Assembly: GCF_000373625.1 (NCBI RefSeq)
Contig: NZ_KB891996.1
Coordinates: forward strand, 124,001-188,000
Direction: 5' to 3'
Length of the DNA stretch: 64,000 nt
Source: Streptomyces sp. LaPpAH-108
GTDB lineage: Bacteria > Actinomycetota > Actinomycetes > Streptomycetales > Streptomycetaceae
Below, piece by piece: positions 10,755 to 19,619 of this stretch (position 1 is the first letter of the stretch; every line of letters starts with the position of its first letter). The notes beneath the pieces were generated by a model. The model was not told where the DNA came from and did not search any database. It saw only the letters and a list, made by a program, of their open reading frames with translations. Both the position numbers and the translations under genes were made by a program.

Positions 10755-11854
10755 GAACTCGCTACCTCTCGCAGTCGCTCGGCCGCGCGCTCCGGCGGCA
10801 CGTCGTTGATGAATACGTTCATGCCGGACTCGGAACCCGCGAGAAACTTCAGCTTGCCGGAAGTGCGTCGGATGGTGAAAAGCTCCAGGTGCAGCGCGAA
10901 GTCCTCGCGCTGCGCGCCGGGGACACCCGTGTCGCCGAACGGCGCCTGGTGCCAGGCGGCGATGTACGGCGTCGGGGGCTCGCTCACAGCCTCGCTCGCG
11001 CCCTCGCGCACGGCGCCCTCCTCTCCCTCCCGCCCGAAGATCCGGTCGAAGCGCTTCAAGAGTTCCAGATAGACCTGGGGAAACTCTGTGCGCGCGGCCT
11101 CGTCGAGCGCGAGCAGATCGGGCACCCGGCGCTTGGGATACAGATGGACCTCGTACGGCCAGTGCGCGGCGTACGGCACGAAGGCCGCCCAGTGTTCACT
11201 CTCCAGGACGACCCGCTCACCGGCGAGTTCCCGCGCGAGGACGGCGTCGAAAAGGTTCTCCCCGCCGCTCTCCGCCTTGTGCGCGGCGAGCGAGCGGAGC
11301 ATCAGCGCGGTGCGGGGCGTGGTGAACGGGTAGGCGTAGATCTGCCCGTGGGGATGACCGAGGGTCACCCCGATCTCGGCGCCCCGGTTCTCGAAGCAGA
11401 ACACCTGTCGCACGGAGGGCAGTTGGGAGAGTTCGGCGGTGCGGTCGGTCCACGCGTCGAGGACCAGCCGGGCCTGTTCCCCGGTGAGGTCGGCGAAGGA
11501 CGCGGTGTGGTCGGAGGTGAAGCAGACGACCTCGCAGCGCCCGGAGTCCCCGGCGAGCGAGGGGAAGCGGTTCTCGAAGACCACCACGTCGTAGGAGGAG
11601 TCGGGGATCTCGCTCAGCCGCTCACCCCGGCTCGGGCACAGCGGGCACTCGTCGGCCGGGGGGTGGTAGGTGCGGCCCTGGCGGTGGGAGGCGATGGCGA
11701 CCGAGTCGCCGAGCAGCGGGTCGCGGCGGACCTCGGAGCGGGTGACCGTGGGCTCAAGCGGGCGCCGGTCCACCGCGTCGCGCACCGTGTCGTCGCGCAG
11801 GTCGTAGTAGATCAGCTCACGCCCGTCGGCCAGCCGCGTCGGGGTCTTCTTCAC
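10751..11854 (-). CDS. galT: Galactose-1-phosphate uridylyltransferase
   Basis: Transfers UMP from UDP-glucose to galactose-1-phosphate through a uridylyl-histidine intermediate. The 367-residue protein has the active-site HPHGQ motif (in LGHPHGQIYAYPF, about residue 175) and the CPLC zinc-ligand pair near residue 72. It begins with GTG after AAGGAG with six-base spacing. First gene of the gal operon; the 195-base region to the divergent symporter gene is unusually AT-rich for this genome and holds repeated motifs. Residues about 285-300 contain a glutamate/serine-rich insert. Confidence 0.96.
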   Translation of the reverse strand: MKKTPTRLADGRELIYYDLRDDTVRDAVDRRPLEPTVTRSEVRRDPLLGDSVAIASHRQGRTYHPPADECPLCPSRGERLSEIPDSSYDVVVFENRFPSLAGDSGRCEVVCFTSDHTASFADLTGEQARLVLDAWTDRTAELSQLPSVRQVFCFENRGAEIGVTLGHPHGQIYAYPFTTPRTALMLRSLAAHKAESGGENLFDAVLARELAGERVVLESEHWAAFVPYAAHWPYEVHLYPKRRVPDLLALDEAARTEFPQVYLELLKRFDRIFGREGEEGAVREGASEAVSEPPTPYIAAWHQAPFGDTGVPGAQREDFALHLELFTIRRTSGKLKFLAGSESGMNVFINDVPPERAAERLREVASS

Positions 11855-11906
11855 GCCGGACTCCTTGATCGACCACCCCGCAGGGCGTCCTCACCCAATC
11901 ACTCAA

Positions 11907-11985
11907 CACAATCAAACATAACAAACCACAACTCGACAACGGAGCGTACGATCACAATCAAACAAAGAACACCAACAGAACTGTT
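11907..11985. promoter_or_regulatory. Repeated 12-mer and palindrome in the gal/symporter divergent promoter
   Basis: The 12-mer CACAATCAAACA occurs exactly twice (11907-11918 and 11953-11964), 46 bp apart, in a conspicuously AT-rich stretch. Read on the other strand it is TGTTTGATTGTG, the style of DeoR-family operators. A small palindrome AACAGAACTGTT (arms AACAG/CTGTT) follows at 11974-11985. The placement suggests an operator pair controlling galT and the symporter together; no regulator gene is adjacent. Confidence 0.6.
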
Positions 11986-12049
11986 CAAATACTGAAGGCC
12001 GCGGCGTAGGTTCCGCTCTGGATCAGTTCGCGCAACGAAGCGAGTTCTC

Positions 12050-13762
12050 ATGCAGACGTCCCCGACCGGCCCCGCGCCTCTGGCGGCGGGCCACACCTAC
12101 CTGGCCGCGGAGCTACGGCTCCCCACCAACTGGCTCGATTACACGATCCTGGCCATCTACTTCGTCGTCGTCCTCGGCATCGGCTTCGCGGCCCGCCGCT
12201 CGGTGAAGACCAGCCTGGACTTCTTCCTCTCCGGACGCTCGCTGCCCGCCTGGATCACCGGCCTCGCCTTCATCTCGGCGAACCTGGCGGCCACCGAGAT
12301 CCTGGGCATGGCGGCCAACAGCGCGCAGTACGGCGCGTACACGGTGCACTGGTACTGGATCGGCGCCATCCCCGCGATGGTCTTCCTGGGCCTCGTGATG
12401 ATGCCCTTCTACTACGGCAGCAAGGTCCGCTCGGTCCCCGAGTTCCTGCTGCTGCGCTTCGACAAGGCCGCCCATCTGCTCAGCTCGATCCTGTTCGCGT
12501 TCGCGGCGATCCTGATCGCGGGCGTCAACCTGTACGCCCTCGCGATCGTGGTCGAGGCGCTGCTCGGCTGGCCGCAGTGGGTGGCGATCGTGGTCGCGGG
12601 CGCCTTCGTGCTCGCGTACATCACGCTCGGCGGTCTCTCCTCGGCGATCTACAACGAAGTGCTCCAGTTCTTCGTGATCCTGGCCGCCCTCATCCCGATC
12701 ACCTTCCTCGGCCTGAAGAAGGTCGGCGGCTGGGACGGCCTGACCCACAAGCTGGACGCGACGCACGGGGCGAACTTCACCACCGCGTGGGGCGGCACCG
12801 GCATCGGCAGCGCCAACCCGCTCGGCGCGAACTGGCTGACCATCGTCCTCGGCCTCGGCTTCGTGCTGTCCTTCGGCTACTGGACCACCAACTTCGCCGA
12901 GGTGCAGCGCGCCCTGTCCGCGAAGAACCTCTCCGCGGGCCAGCGCACCCCGCTGATCGCCGCGTACCCGAAGATCTTCATCGTCTTCCTGGTGATGATC
13001 CCGGGCCTGGTCGCCGCCGCCCTGGTCCCCAAGATCGGCACCGCCGGTTCCGGGCTCCAGTACAACGACGCGATCCCCTATCTGATGCAGGAGCTGCTGC
13101 CCAACGGCGTGCTCGGCATCGCGGTCACCGGTCTGCTCGCGGCGTTCATGGCGGGCATGGCGGCCAACGTGTCGTCGTTCAACACGGTGTTCACCACCGA
13201 CATCTGGGCGCGCTACGTCAAGCCCGGCCAGGAGGACGGCTACTACGTCCGCTTCGGCCGTCTGATCACCGTCATCGGTGTCTGCGCCTCCGTCGGCACG
13301 GCGTTCCTGGCGTCCTCGTTCTCGAACATCATGAGCTACCTCCAGACGCTGTTCTCCTTCTTCAACGTCCCGATGTTCGTGGTCTTCATCGTCGGCATGT
13401 TCTGGAAGCGCGCCTCGGCCAAGTCCGGCTTCTGGGGCCTGCTCGCGGGCACCGCGACCGCGATGGTCAACTACTTCGTGTTCTACAAGCAGGGCATCAT
13501 CTCGATCCCCTCCGACCAGGGCGCCAACTTCGTCTCCGCCATCGCGGGCTTCGTCGCGGGCGCGGTCGTGATGGTCGCGGTGTCGCTGTTCACCAAGGCC
13601 AAGCCGGCCGACGAACTCCAGGGCCTGGTCTACGGCACCAAGTCGCCGGGCATGTCCGAGGCACCGGCCGAGGGTGACGACGCCTGGTACCGCAAGCCCG
13701 CCCTGCTCGGCTGGGGCGCCGTCGTCCTGGCCGCCGCCTGCTACATCCCGTTCTCGTTCTGA
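12050..13762 (+). CDS. Sodium:solute symporter, probable galactose transporter
   Basis: A 570-residue SSS-family permease with about 13-14 hydrophobic segments. The early motif SLPAWITGLAFISANLAATE and the later GLLAAFMAGMAANVSSFNTV are typical of the sugar branch (vSGLT/SGLT), where substrate and sodium sites lie. Divergent transcription from galTEK with a shared promoter region argues that it imports galactose or a galactoside with sodium; this is inferred from context. It is followed 19 bases later by a small membrane protein, probably the same transcript. Confidence 0.88.
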   Translation: MQTSPTGPAPLAAGHTYLAAELRLPTNWLDYTILAIYFVVVLGIGFAARRSVKTSLDFFLSGRSLPAWITGLAFISANLAATEILGMAANSAQYGAYTVHWYWIGAIPAMVFLGLVMMPFYYGSKVRSVPEFLLLRFDKAAHLLSSILFAFAAILIAGVNLYALAIVVEALLGWPQWVAIVVAGAFVLAYITLGGLSSAIYNEVLQFFVILAALIPITFLGLKKVGGWDGLTHKLDATHGANFTTAWGGTGIGSANPLGANWLTIVLGLGFVLSFGYWTTNFAEVQRALSAKNLSAGQRTPLIAAYPKIFIVFLVMIPGLVAAALVPKIGTAGSGLQYNDAIPYLMQELLPNGVLGIAVTGLLAAFMAGMAANVSSFNTVFTTDIWARYVKPGQEDGYYVRFGRLITVIGVCASVGTAFLASSFSNIMSYLQTLFSFFNVPMFVVFIVGMFWKRASAKSGFWGLLAGTATAMVNYFVFYKQGIISIPSDQGANFVSAIAGFVAGAVVMVAVSLFTKAKPADELQGLVYGTKSPGMSEAPAEGDDAWYRKPALLGWGAVVLAAACYIPFSF

Positions 13763-13783
13763 TCGCGGGAGGATGAGGAAACC

Positions 13784-14122
13784 ATGACCGAAGAATCCCC
13801 CCGCCCCGAGCACGGCGCGACCGAGCACGACGTCCAGCGCGAGGTCACCGAGCTGGAGGGCAAGTCCGCCACCGCGGCCCGCATCTTCGACCTGCGGCGC
13901 ATCATCGGCGGCCTGTTCGTCGTCTACGGCGTCATCGTCACCATCGCCGGGATCACCGACTCCCAGGCCGCGATCGACAAGGCCGAGGGCGTCAACATCA
14001 ACCTGTGGACCGGCATCGGCATGCTGATCCTCGGCGTCTTCTTCCTGGCCTGGCTCAAGCTCCGCCCGACCCCGCCCCCGCTCCCCACGGAGGGCGCGGC
14101 CGAGGAGGACCCCGCCCACTAG
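13784..14122 (+). CDS. Small two-helix membrane protein paired with the symporter
   Basis: A 112-residue protein with a charged N-terminal region, two hydrophobic segments (about residues 42-60 and 74-92) and a Pro/Glu-rich tail. It starts 19 bases after the symporter stop, after a GGAGGATGAGG ribosome site. Small membrane partners are found next to some SSS permeases and could act as an accessory subunit, but I know of no proven function for this family. It is the last gene before a strong hairpin. Confidence 0.75.
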   Translation: MTEESPRPEHGATEHDVQREVTELEGKSATAARIFDLRRIIGGLFVVYGVIVTIAGITDSQAAIDKAEGVNINLWTGIGMLILGVFFLAWLKLRPTPPPLPTEGAAEEDPAH

Positions 14123-14138
14123 TGAACCGGGCACCGTG

Positions 14139-14173
14139 CGGGGCCGGAGCTGTGCGTCACAGCTCCGGCCCCG
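14139..14173. terminator. Terminator shared by the symporter operon and the LuxR gene
   Basis: A perfect 16-bp inverted repeat (14139-14154 and 14158-14173) with a 3-base spacer. It starts 17 bases after the stop of the small membrane gene and overlaps the last codons of the convergent LuxR gene. Confidence 0.85.
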
Positions 14174-14852
14174 TCGTCGTGTGCGGCAGGGGGCCCGCTC
14201 TGTCCAGGAGGCCGGTGCGGGCGGCCAGGGCGGCGGCCTCCAGGCGGGAGCCGACACCGAGCTTCATCAGGACGCGCTGCACATGGGTACGGGCGGTGCT
14301 GGGCGCTATCCCCATGCCCGCCGCGATACGGCGCGTGTCCTCGCCGTCCGCCACCCGGACCAGCACCTCCACCTCGCGCGGGGTGAGCAGCCGCAGCAGC
14401 CGCTGGCCCTCGTCGTCGGGCTGGGCGGCGGGATTCAGCAGCTCCGCGAAGGCGCCCTGGAGCAGCTGCGGGGCCACGGCCGCCTCGCCCGCCCGCGCCT
14501 TCATGATGGCCCGCTCGACGCCCTCGATGCGCTCGTCGTGCCGGACGTACCCCGAGGCACCGGCCGCGAAGGCCGCCGCGATGCCGCGCGGGGACGGCAC
14601 GGGCCCGAGGACCACCACGGCCACCTGCGGGCGCTCCCGCTTGATCCGCACCACCGGGTCGAAGACGCCCGGTTCGGCGGGTGCCGCCGTACCGAGCAGG
14701 CACACCTCGGGTGCCCGTGTGATCACCAGCTCGGCCGCGCCCGCCGCCGGTGCCGCCGCCGCGAGCACCCGGTGCCCGCGCAGCTTGAGCGCGGAGGCCA
14801 GCGCCTCCGCGAGCAGGCGGTGGTCGTCGACGACCATCAGCCGCACTCCCAT
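14157..14852 (-). CDS. LuxR-type regulator with a degenerate receiver domain
   Basis: A 231-residue regulator. The N-terminus is receiver-like (RLMVVDDHRLLAEAL), but the position of the phospho-acceptor aspartate is glycine (CLLGTAA, about residue 54) and the usual lysine is arginine (GYVRHD), so ordinary phosphorylation is unlikely. The C-terminal LuxR helix-turn-helix is intact (LTPREVEVLVRVADGE, then APSTARTHVQRVLMKLGV). ATG 14852 is chosen because the domain starts there. No kinase is adjacent. It resembles the LuxR gene at 7.1-7.9 kb, which keeps its aspartate. Confidence 0.85.
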   Translation of the reverse strand: MGVRLMVVDDHRLLAEALASALKLRGHRVLAAAAPAAGAAELVITRAPEVCLLGTAAPAEPGVFDPVVRIKRERPQVAVVVLGPVPSPRGIAAAFAAGASGYVRHDERIEGVERAIMKARAGEAAVAPQLLQGAFAELLNPAAQPDDEGQRLLRLLTPREVEVLVRVADGEDTRRIAAGMGIAPSTARTHVQRVLMKLGVGSRLEAAALAARTGLLDRAGPLPHTTTGPEL

Positions 14853-14994
14853 ACTGCAAACCCCCCAGTCCCCCGGTGGATGCCCCACTATGGACGCCCA
14901 CCGGTCCCCGGGGACAGAGGGCCCCCCGGCGCCTCGTCCCCCATGTCCCGGAAGTTACACGCTTGTTCGACGTCGCGCCGCCACTATGCGGAGA

Positions 14995-15025
14995 AGTGCC
15001 CCGGACCGATGAAATCCGGGGCACT
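14995..15025 (-). terminator. Hairpin after the first PQQ-like gene
   Basis: An 11-bp perfect inverted repeat (14995-15005, AGTGCCCCGGA, and 15015-15025) with a 9-base loop begins about 20 bases beyond the stop of the minus-strand PQQ-like gene. Confidence 0.75.
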
Positions 15026-15045
15026 CGGGGCGGGGCGGGCTGCGC

Positions 15046-17559
15046 TCAGCCGTCCGTGCCGAAGGCGAGCACCAGGTACTCCTTGCCGTAGGACACCTTG
15101 TGCGCGTAGACCGCGGACATGTACAAACGGCCGCCCGCGAACCGGAGTTCCGCGTACTCGGCGGGCATCGTCGCCTCCATCTGGTGCACGTCCCGGGTGG
15201 CCGGGTTCTCCAGCAGCCTGGTCGCCTTGAAGGAGGTGCCGTCGATGCTGAGGACCTGGCCGCCCTTGTCGTACGGCGGGTGGTTGTAGGCGAGCAGGTT
15301 GGTGCCGTCCATGCGCAGCGGGTAGAGCGTGTAGCCGTTGCCCGCCGGGGCGCGCTGGCCGGTCTGCTTGCCGGTGGTCAGGTCGAAGGCGACGATCTCG
15401 TTGGTCTTGCTGTACTTGTCGCTCGTGCCGTCGTGCTCCTCGGTGGGCACGTACAGCTTGCCGTTGCCCGCGACGACGCCCCGGCAGTCCTCGACCCGGG
15501 TGATGCTGTCGCACTTGCCGCCGTAGGTGTCCCCGGGGGCGGAGATGCGGGTGAGCAGCTTGCCGGTCTTGTTGTCGATGGAGAAGTAGTCCGAGATGCC
15601 GCTGCCGTCGCCCGCGCTGTGGCCCACGTCCGCGGCGACGACCAGGGGGTCGCTGGAGACCACGGAGGCGTACTCGATGCCGGGGGCCATCTTGTACTCG
15701 GAGATCACCTTGCCCGACGTGGGGTCGATGGTCTGGATGTGCAGCGTCGGGTTGTCGTAGCCGCCGCACTTGCGGACCGCGACGAGCTTGGGGCCGCCGC
15801 CGTACCCGGCGTCGTAGCAGCCGTCGGAGGGCTTGGGCTGCCAGAGCGGCTTGCCGGAGTCGATGTCGAACGCGGCGCCGCCCTCGTTGCTGCCCGCGGC
15901 GACGGTACGGCCGGAGACGGTGACGTTGTCGAAGGTGACGGGGAAGTCGCCCTCTCCCACGGTCTTCGTCCACAGCCGGGTGCCCTTGGTGAGGTCGACG
16001 GCCGCGAGCTGGCTGCAGCCCGCCCTCGGGTCGTTCATCTTCGGCTGGAAGACGATCGCCGTGCGGCCGTCGTCGGTGAGCTGCCTGCTCGCCGAGCAGA
16101 CCGGCCCGGGCAGCTTGAGCGTCCATTTGCGGGTGCCGTCGGCCGGGTCGTACCCGGTGATCTGAGCGACGCCCGACTTGGCGTACACCGTGTCCGTCGC
16201 CCAGGAACCCGCCGTGACGACGGTGTTCTTGGTCTCCGGCAGCGGCACCTGGAACAGCAGCTTCGAGGAGGGGTCGGCGGGGACCTTCTCCTTGCCGCCG
16301 CCCGCCGCGCCGGAGCCGTTCTTCCCGCCGGTCCCGCCGGACGAGTGCGCGGTGTCCCGCTTGCCGTCGCCGCCGCCCGCGTTGGCGTACCAGAACCCGA
16401 GCCCGGCGATCAGCGCGATGGCGACCACCGCGGCCACGACGATGTACACCACGGTCCGCTGTCCGGACGCCTTCGGCGCGGGGTAGGGGGCGGTGGGGTG
16501 CTGCCCGTACGGGTACCCGTAGGGCTGCTGCGGCTGCCCCGGGTAGGCGTAACCGCCGGGCGGGGGCGGGCCCTGGGGGTACCCGTAGGGGGGCTGGGGC
16601 GGGGCGGCGGGGTGCGGCTGGGGCTGCGGGGCCGGGTGGGGGTACGGCTGCGGATAGGCGTACCCGGCGGTGTGGCTGCCGTGCGGAGCGGCGCCGAACC
16701 CTCCGGGGGGCTGGGCGGGGGGTGCGCCGTATCCGCCGGGCTGGGGGGCGGCGGGGGGCTGGCCCTGCGGGGCGCCGAAACCGGGCTGCGGGGCGCCGTA
16801 GCCGCCGCTGGGCTGCGACGGGGTGGCGGGCGGCTGGCCCTGGGGCGCGCCGAAGCCCGGCTGCGGAGTGGCGGCCGGGGGCTGGGGCGCGCCGTAGCCA
16901 CCGGGCTGCGGGGCAGCGGCGGGCGGCTGCTGCCCGGGCCCGGGCGCCGGCGCGGGTGCGGTGGGCAGCTGGTCCTGGGGCGGGCCGAAGCCGCCCGACT
17001 GCGGGACCGGGGCGAGTTGGGTGGTCGGCGGGTCCTGGGTGCCGGGCCGCGCGTCCGGGGACGTCTGCGAACCGGCCGCGTCCGCACCGGAGTTGGCGGA
17101 CGCGGCGGCCGGGGTCGCAGGCGCGTCCGTCGGCGGGACCGGCTTCAGCAGCGTGGTCGGCGGGTCCTGGGCCTCGGGCTCCTTGCTCAGGGATGCCCTG
17201 GAACCGCCCTGCGGCGCACCGGAGTTGCCGTCCGGCTGCGCGGCCGGAGGCTGGGTCCGGGGCGCTTCGGGGCTGTCCGTCGGCGGAACGGGGGCCAGTT
17301 GGGTGGTCGGCGGGTCCTGGGGTGCGGGACGGTCGGCCGGGGGCGGCTGCGGGGCGCCCCCGGGGGCGGCTGCCGCGCCGGAGGCGTCCTGCCGGGGCGC
17401 AGCCGCCGGGAGTTCGTCCGGCGTGGCCGTCACGCGGGGCTCGGGTGCGGCGGAGTCGGCCGGGCGCGGTGGGGCCGTGGCGGGCTCCTCCGGTGCCGGA
17501 GCCTGCTGCGCCTCACCGGAGGTGCCCCGCTCGGGGTCGTTGGGGGGTGGCTGGGTCAT
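15046..17559 (-). CDS. Membrane-anchored PQQ-like beta-propeller protein with long Pro/Gln tail
   Basis: An 837-residue protein. Residues 1-368 form a low-complexity Pro/Gln/Ala/Gly tail, predicted cytosolic. A single membrane segment follows at about 369-392, then a Gly/Ser linker and an extracellular PQQ-like (WD40-like) beta-propeller with repeated blade phrases such as VDLTKGTRLW, FDIDSGKPLW and FDLTTGKQTG. The tail holds three copies of QDPPTT-x-L-x-PVP at about residues 81, 131 and 175, attractive as phospho-threonine or binding motifs. Such proteins often sense or scaffold at the envelope; no enzyme activity can be claimed. A paralogue of the same architecture lies immediately upstream, 37 bases away. 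Confidence 0.85.
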   Translation of the reverse strand: MTQPPPNDPERGTSGEAQQAPAPEEPATAPPRPADSAAPEPRVTATPDELPAAAPRQDASGAAAAPGGAPQPPPADRPAPQDPPTTQLAPVPPTDSPEAPRTQPPAAQPDGNSGAPQGGSRASLSKEPEAQDPPTTLLKPVPPTDAPATPAAASANSGADAAGSQTSPDARPGTQDPPTTQLAPVPQSGGFGPPQDQLPTAPAPAPGPGQQPPAAAPQPGGYGAPQPPAATPQPGFGAPQGQPPATPSQPSGGYGAPQPGFGAPQGQPPAAPQPGGYGAPPAQPPGGFGAAPHGSHTAGYAYPQPYPHPAPQPQPHPAAPPQPPYGYPQGPPPPGGYAYPGQPQQPYGYPYGQHPTAPYPAPKASGQRTVVYIVVAAVVAIALIAGLGFWYANAGGGDGKRDTAHSSGGTGGKNGSGAAGGGKEKVPADPSSKLLFQVPLPETKNTVVTAGSWATDTVYAKSGVAQITGYDPADGTRKWTLKLPGPVCSASRQLTDDGRTAIVFQPKMNDPRAGCSQLAAVDLTKGTRLWTKTVGEGDFPVTFDNVTVSGRTVAAGSNEGGAAFDIDSGKPLWQPKPSDGCYDAGYGGGPKLVAVRKCGGYDNPTLHIQTIDPTSGKVISEYKMAPGIEYASVVSSDPLVVAADVGHSAGDGSGISDYFSIDNKTGKLLTRISAPGDTYGGKCDSITRVEDCRGVVAGNGKLYVPTEEHDGTSDKYSKTNEIVAFDLTTGKQTGQRAPAGNGYTLYPLRMDGTNLLAYNHPPYDKGGQVLSIDGTSFKATRLLENPATRDVHQMEATMPAEYAELRFAGGRLYMSAVYAHKVSYGKEYLVLAFGTDG

Positions 17560-17596
17560 GGGGTGGATACCTCGAGGTGGGGACGCGGGGCCTGGG

Positions 17597-19435
17597 TCAC
17601 TTGCCGAAGGCCATCATCAGCTTTTCTTTGTCGTCGTCGTTGCCGGTCAGCCGGTTCGAGGAGAGATAGAACCGGCCGTCGGCCCAGGCGATCGAGCTGC
17701 TGAAGAAGGTGTCCTCGATCTCCGCGGTCGAGGAGGGGTTCCGCAGCAGCGTGCCCGGCTTGTGCGAGGACCCGGAGAGCGGGATCGCGACGACCCGGCC
17801 CCCCGTGTCGTACGACGCGTGCACATAGGCGACGAGCTTGCCGCCCTCCGCCTTGATCGGGGTCATCGACTCGTCCGTGGGCGACTTGACGCGCCATTTC
17901 TCCTTGCCGGTGGCGAGGCTGACGGCGACGACCTCGTTGGGCCCGGTGGTCTTGCTGGTGGGCAGGAAGAGCGTGTCGTCGGCGACGACGGCCCCCTGGC
18001 AGCCCTGGAGCGCCCGGCTGAGCACCGCCCACCCGCAGCTGGTGGTGAACTTCTCGTCCACCTTCACCTCGGAGCGGAACGTCCCGCTGTCGGTGAGGGT
18101 GGAGATGTTCCACGCCTTCTTGTCGTCGTTGACGAGGTAGATCACCAGCGGGTTCACCGAGTACGCGTGCTGGACCCGCCAGCCCTTCTTGATCTTCTGC
18201 GTCCACTTCACCTTGCCGGTGGCCGCGTCGAGCTGGCGTACCTCGTCGTGCTCGTTGCTGCCGCCCGTGCCGCAGGAGGCGACCTGGATCAGCCGTCCGC
18301 CGCCGCCCGTGAAACCGGCGGGAAAGCAGTCCTCGCCGTACTTCTTGGACTCGTACATCGTGCGCCCGGTGCGGATGTCGAACGCGACGCCCGACTGGGA
18401 GCGCCCCACCAGCAGGGTGTTGCCGCTGGTGATGAGCTGCACGTTCAGCGCGCTGTCGAACAGGCCGCCCTCGGGGACCTCCCGGTGCCAGCCCTTCTTG
18501 CCGGTGCCGAGGTCGATCTGCTGGAGCTGGTTGCACTTGGCGCGGTCGCTGACGCCGTTCATGTACCCGACGACGATCTTGCCGTCGGCCGGGTCCGGGG
18601 TGACCGCGCAGATCTTCTGCGGGAAGGTGATCGGGGCCCAGGCGGGGGTGCCGTCGGCCACGCGGTAGGCGAAGACCTGCTTGTACGCGGCTTTCACCGC
18701 CGTACTGCCGGTGATCCACATGCCGGGGGCGTCCGCGCCCGAACCCGGGGCGTCGGGGGCGGTCTTGTACCAGAGGACCTTCGCCTCGCCGGGCTTGCGG
18801 CCCGCGTTGAGGTCGTCGGTGTCGGAGCCGCCGTCGCCGCTGCCGTCACCCGGGTCGACCGGGGCGGTGACGGTCGGCTTGGGGTCGTCGCTCTGGTGCG
18901 CGACGGGCTTCTTGCCGCCGGAGTCGCCGGAGGTCACGGCGTAGACGGTGCCGCCGACGAGGAGCAGGGCGGCGGCGACGGCGCCCGCGATGATGGCCGT
19001 CTTCTTGCCGTTGCCGCCGGAGCCCGGCGGGGTGCCGGGGGCGCCGGGGTACGGCTGCTGGGGGTACCCGCAGGGGCCGGGCTGCTGGGCGTAGGGGCCA
19101 CCGGGGGGCGGGCCGTAGGGGGCGGCGCCGCCGGGCTGGGGCGGATACCCGTAGGGGCCCGGCTGCTGCCCGTACGGGCCGGGCTGGGCGTAGGGGCCGG
19201 GCTGCTGCGGGAAGCCGTAACCGGGCTGCTGCGGCGGGGTGTTCGGCGGCTGAGCGTGCGGTGGCTGGGCCGGGGGCGGCGGCGGGTTCTGCGGGGCGCC
19301 GAAGCCGGGGTGCGGCGGCGGGCTCTGCGGCGGCTGCCCCTGCGGTGGCTGCGGCTGGGGCGGCTGGCCCTGCGGCGGCTGGTCCTGCGGTGCTCCGAAT
19401 CCGCCCTGCGGCGGCTGACCGGGTGGCTGAGTCAT
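17597..19435 (-). CDS. Second membrane-anchored PQQ-like beta-propeller protein
   Basis: A 612-residue paralogue of the downstream gene. It has a Pro/Gln/Gly/Tyr-rich N-terminal tail of about 140 residues (repeats of QPPQGQPPQ and GPYGQQPGPYGYP), a single membrane segment at about 143-165, an acidic linker, then an extracellular propeller with blades such as VFAYRVADGTPAW, IDLGTGKKGW and LDAATGKVKW. ATG 19435 is chosen because upstream sequence lacks coding character. Several paired cysteines in the propeller suggest disulfides, consistent with export. Likely co-transcribed with its neighbour; function unknown. Confidence 0.85.
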   Translation of the reverse strand: MTQPPGQPPQGGFGAPQDQPPQGQPPQPQPPQGQPPQSPPPHPGFGAPQNPPPPPAQPPHAQPPNTPPQQPGYGFPQQPGPYAQPGPYGQQPGPYGYPPQPGGAAPYGPPPGGPYAQQPGPCGYPQQPYPGAPGTPPGSGGNGKKTAIIAGAVAAALLLVGGTVYAVTSGDSGGKKPVAHQSDDPKPTVTAPVDPGDGSGDGGSDTDDLNAGRKPGEAKVLWYKTAPDAPGSGADAPGMWITGSTAVKAAYKQVFAYRVADGTPAWAPITFPQKICAVTPDPADGKIVVGYMNGVSDRAKCNQLQQIDLGTGKKGWHREVPEGGLFDSALNVQLITSGNTLLVGRSQSGVAFDIRTGRTMYESKKYGEDCFPAGFTGGGGRLIQVASCGTGGSNEHDEVRQLDAATGKVKWTQKIKKGWRVQHAYSVNPLVIYLVNDDKKAWNISTLTDSGTFRSEVKVDEKFTTSCGWAVLSRALQGCQGAVVADDTLFLPTSKTTGPNEVVAVSLATGKEKWRVKSPTDESMTPIKAEGGKLVAYVHASYDTGGRVVAIPLSGSSHKPGTLLRNPSSTAEIEDTFFSSSIAWADGRFYLSSNRLTGNDDDKEKLMMAFGK

Positions 19436-19570
19436 CAGCGCTGCTCCCCCTCGTCCACTGATTTTTAGCCAAGTGCTCCGAGGCGGGCGGCCGACCGCAA
19501 GCCGGACACGCGCTCCCCCGAACGGCTCTTTTCTATCACCCGCCGCCGACAGCACAGGAGCGCACGAGAG

Positions 19571-19604
19571 CCGGTCCTCCCAAGCGTTCCCAAGGGAGGA
19601 CCGG
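19571..19604 (-). terminator. Terminator of the ABC-F gene
   Basis: Perfect 11-bp inverted repeat (CCGGTCCTCCC at 19571-19581, complement at 19594-19604) with a 12-base loop, 15 bases beyond the ABC-F stop. Confidence 0.8.
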
Positions 19605-19619
19605 CCCGTGATGCCTCCG

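Noticed and set aside
12113..14257. A 714-codon minus-strand frame over the symporter genes
   Set aside because: Composition is Arg/Gln/Asp/His low-complexity with no motif; it is antisense to membrane-protein codons.
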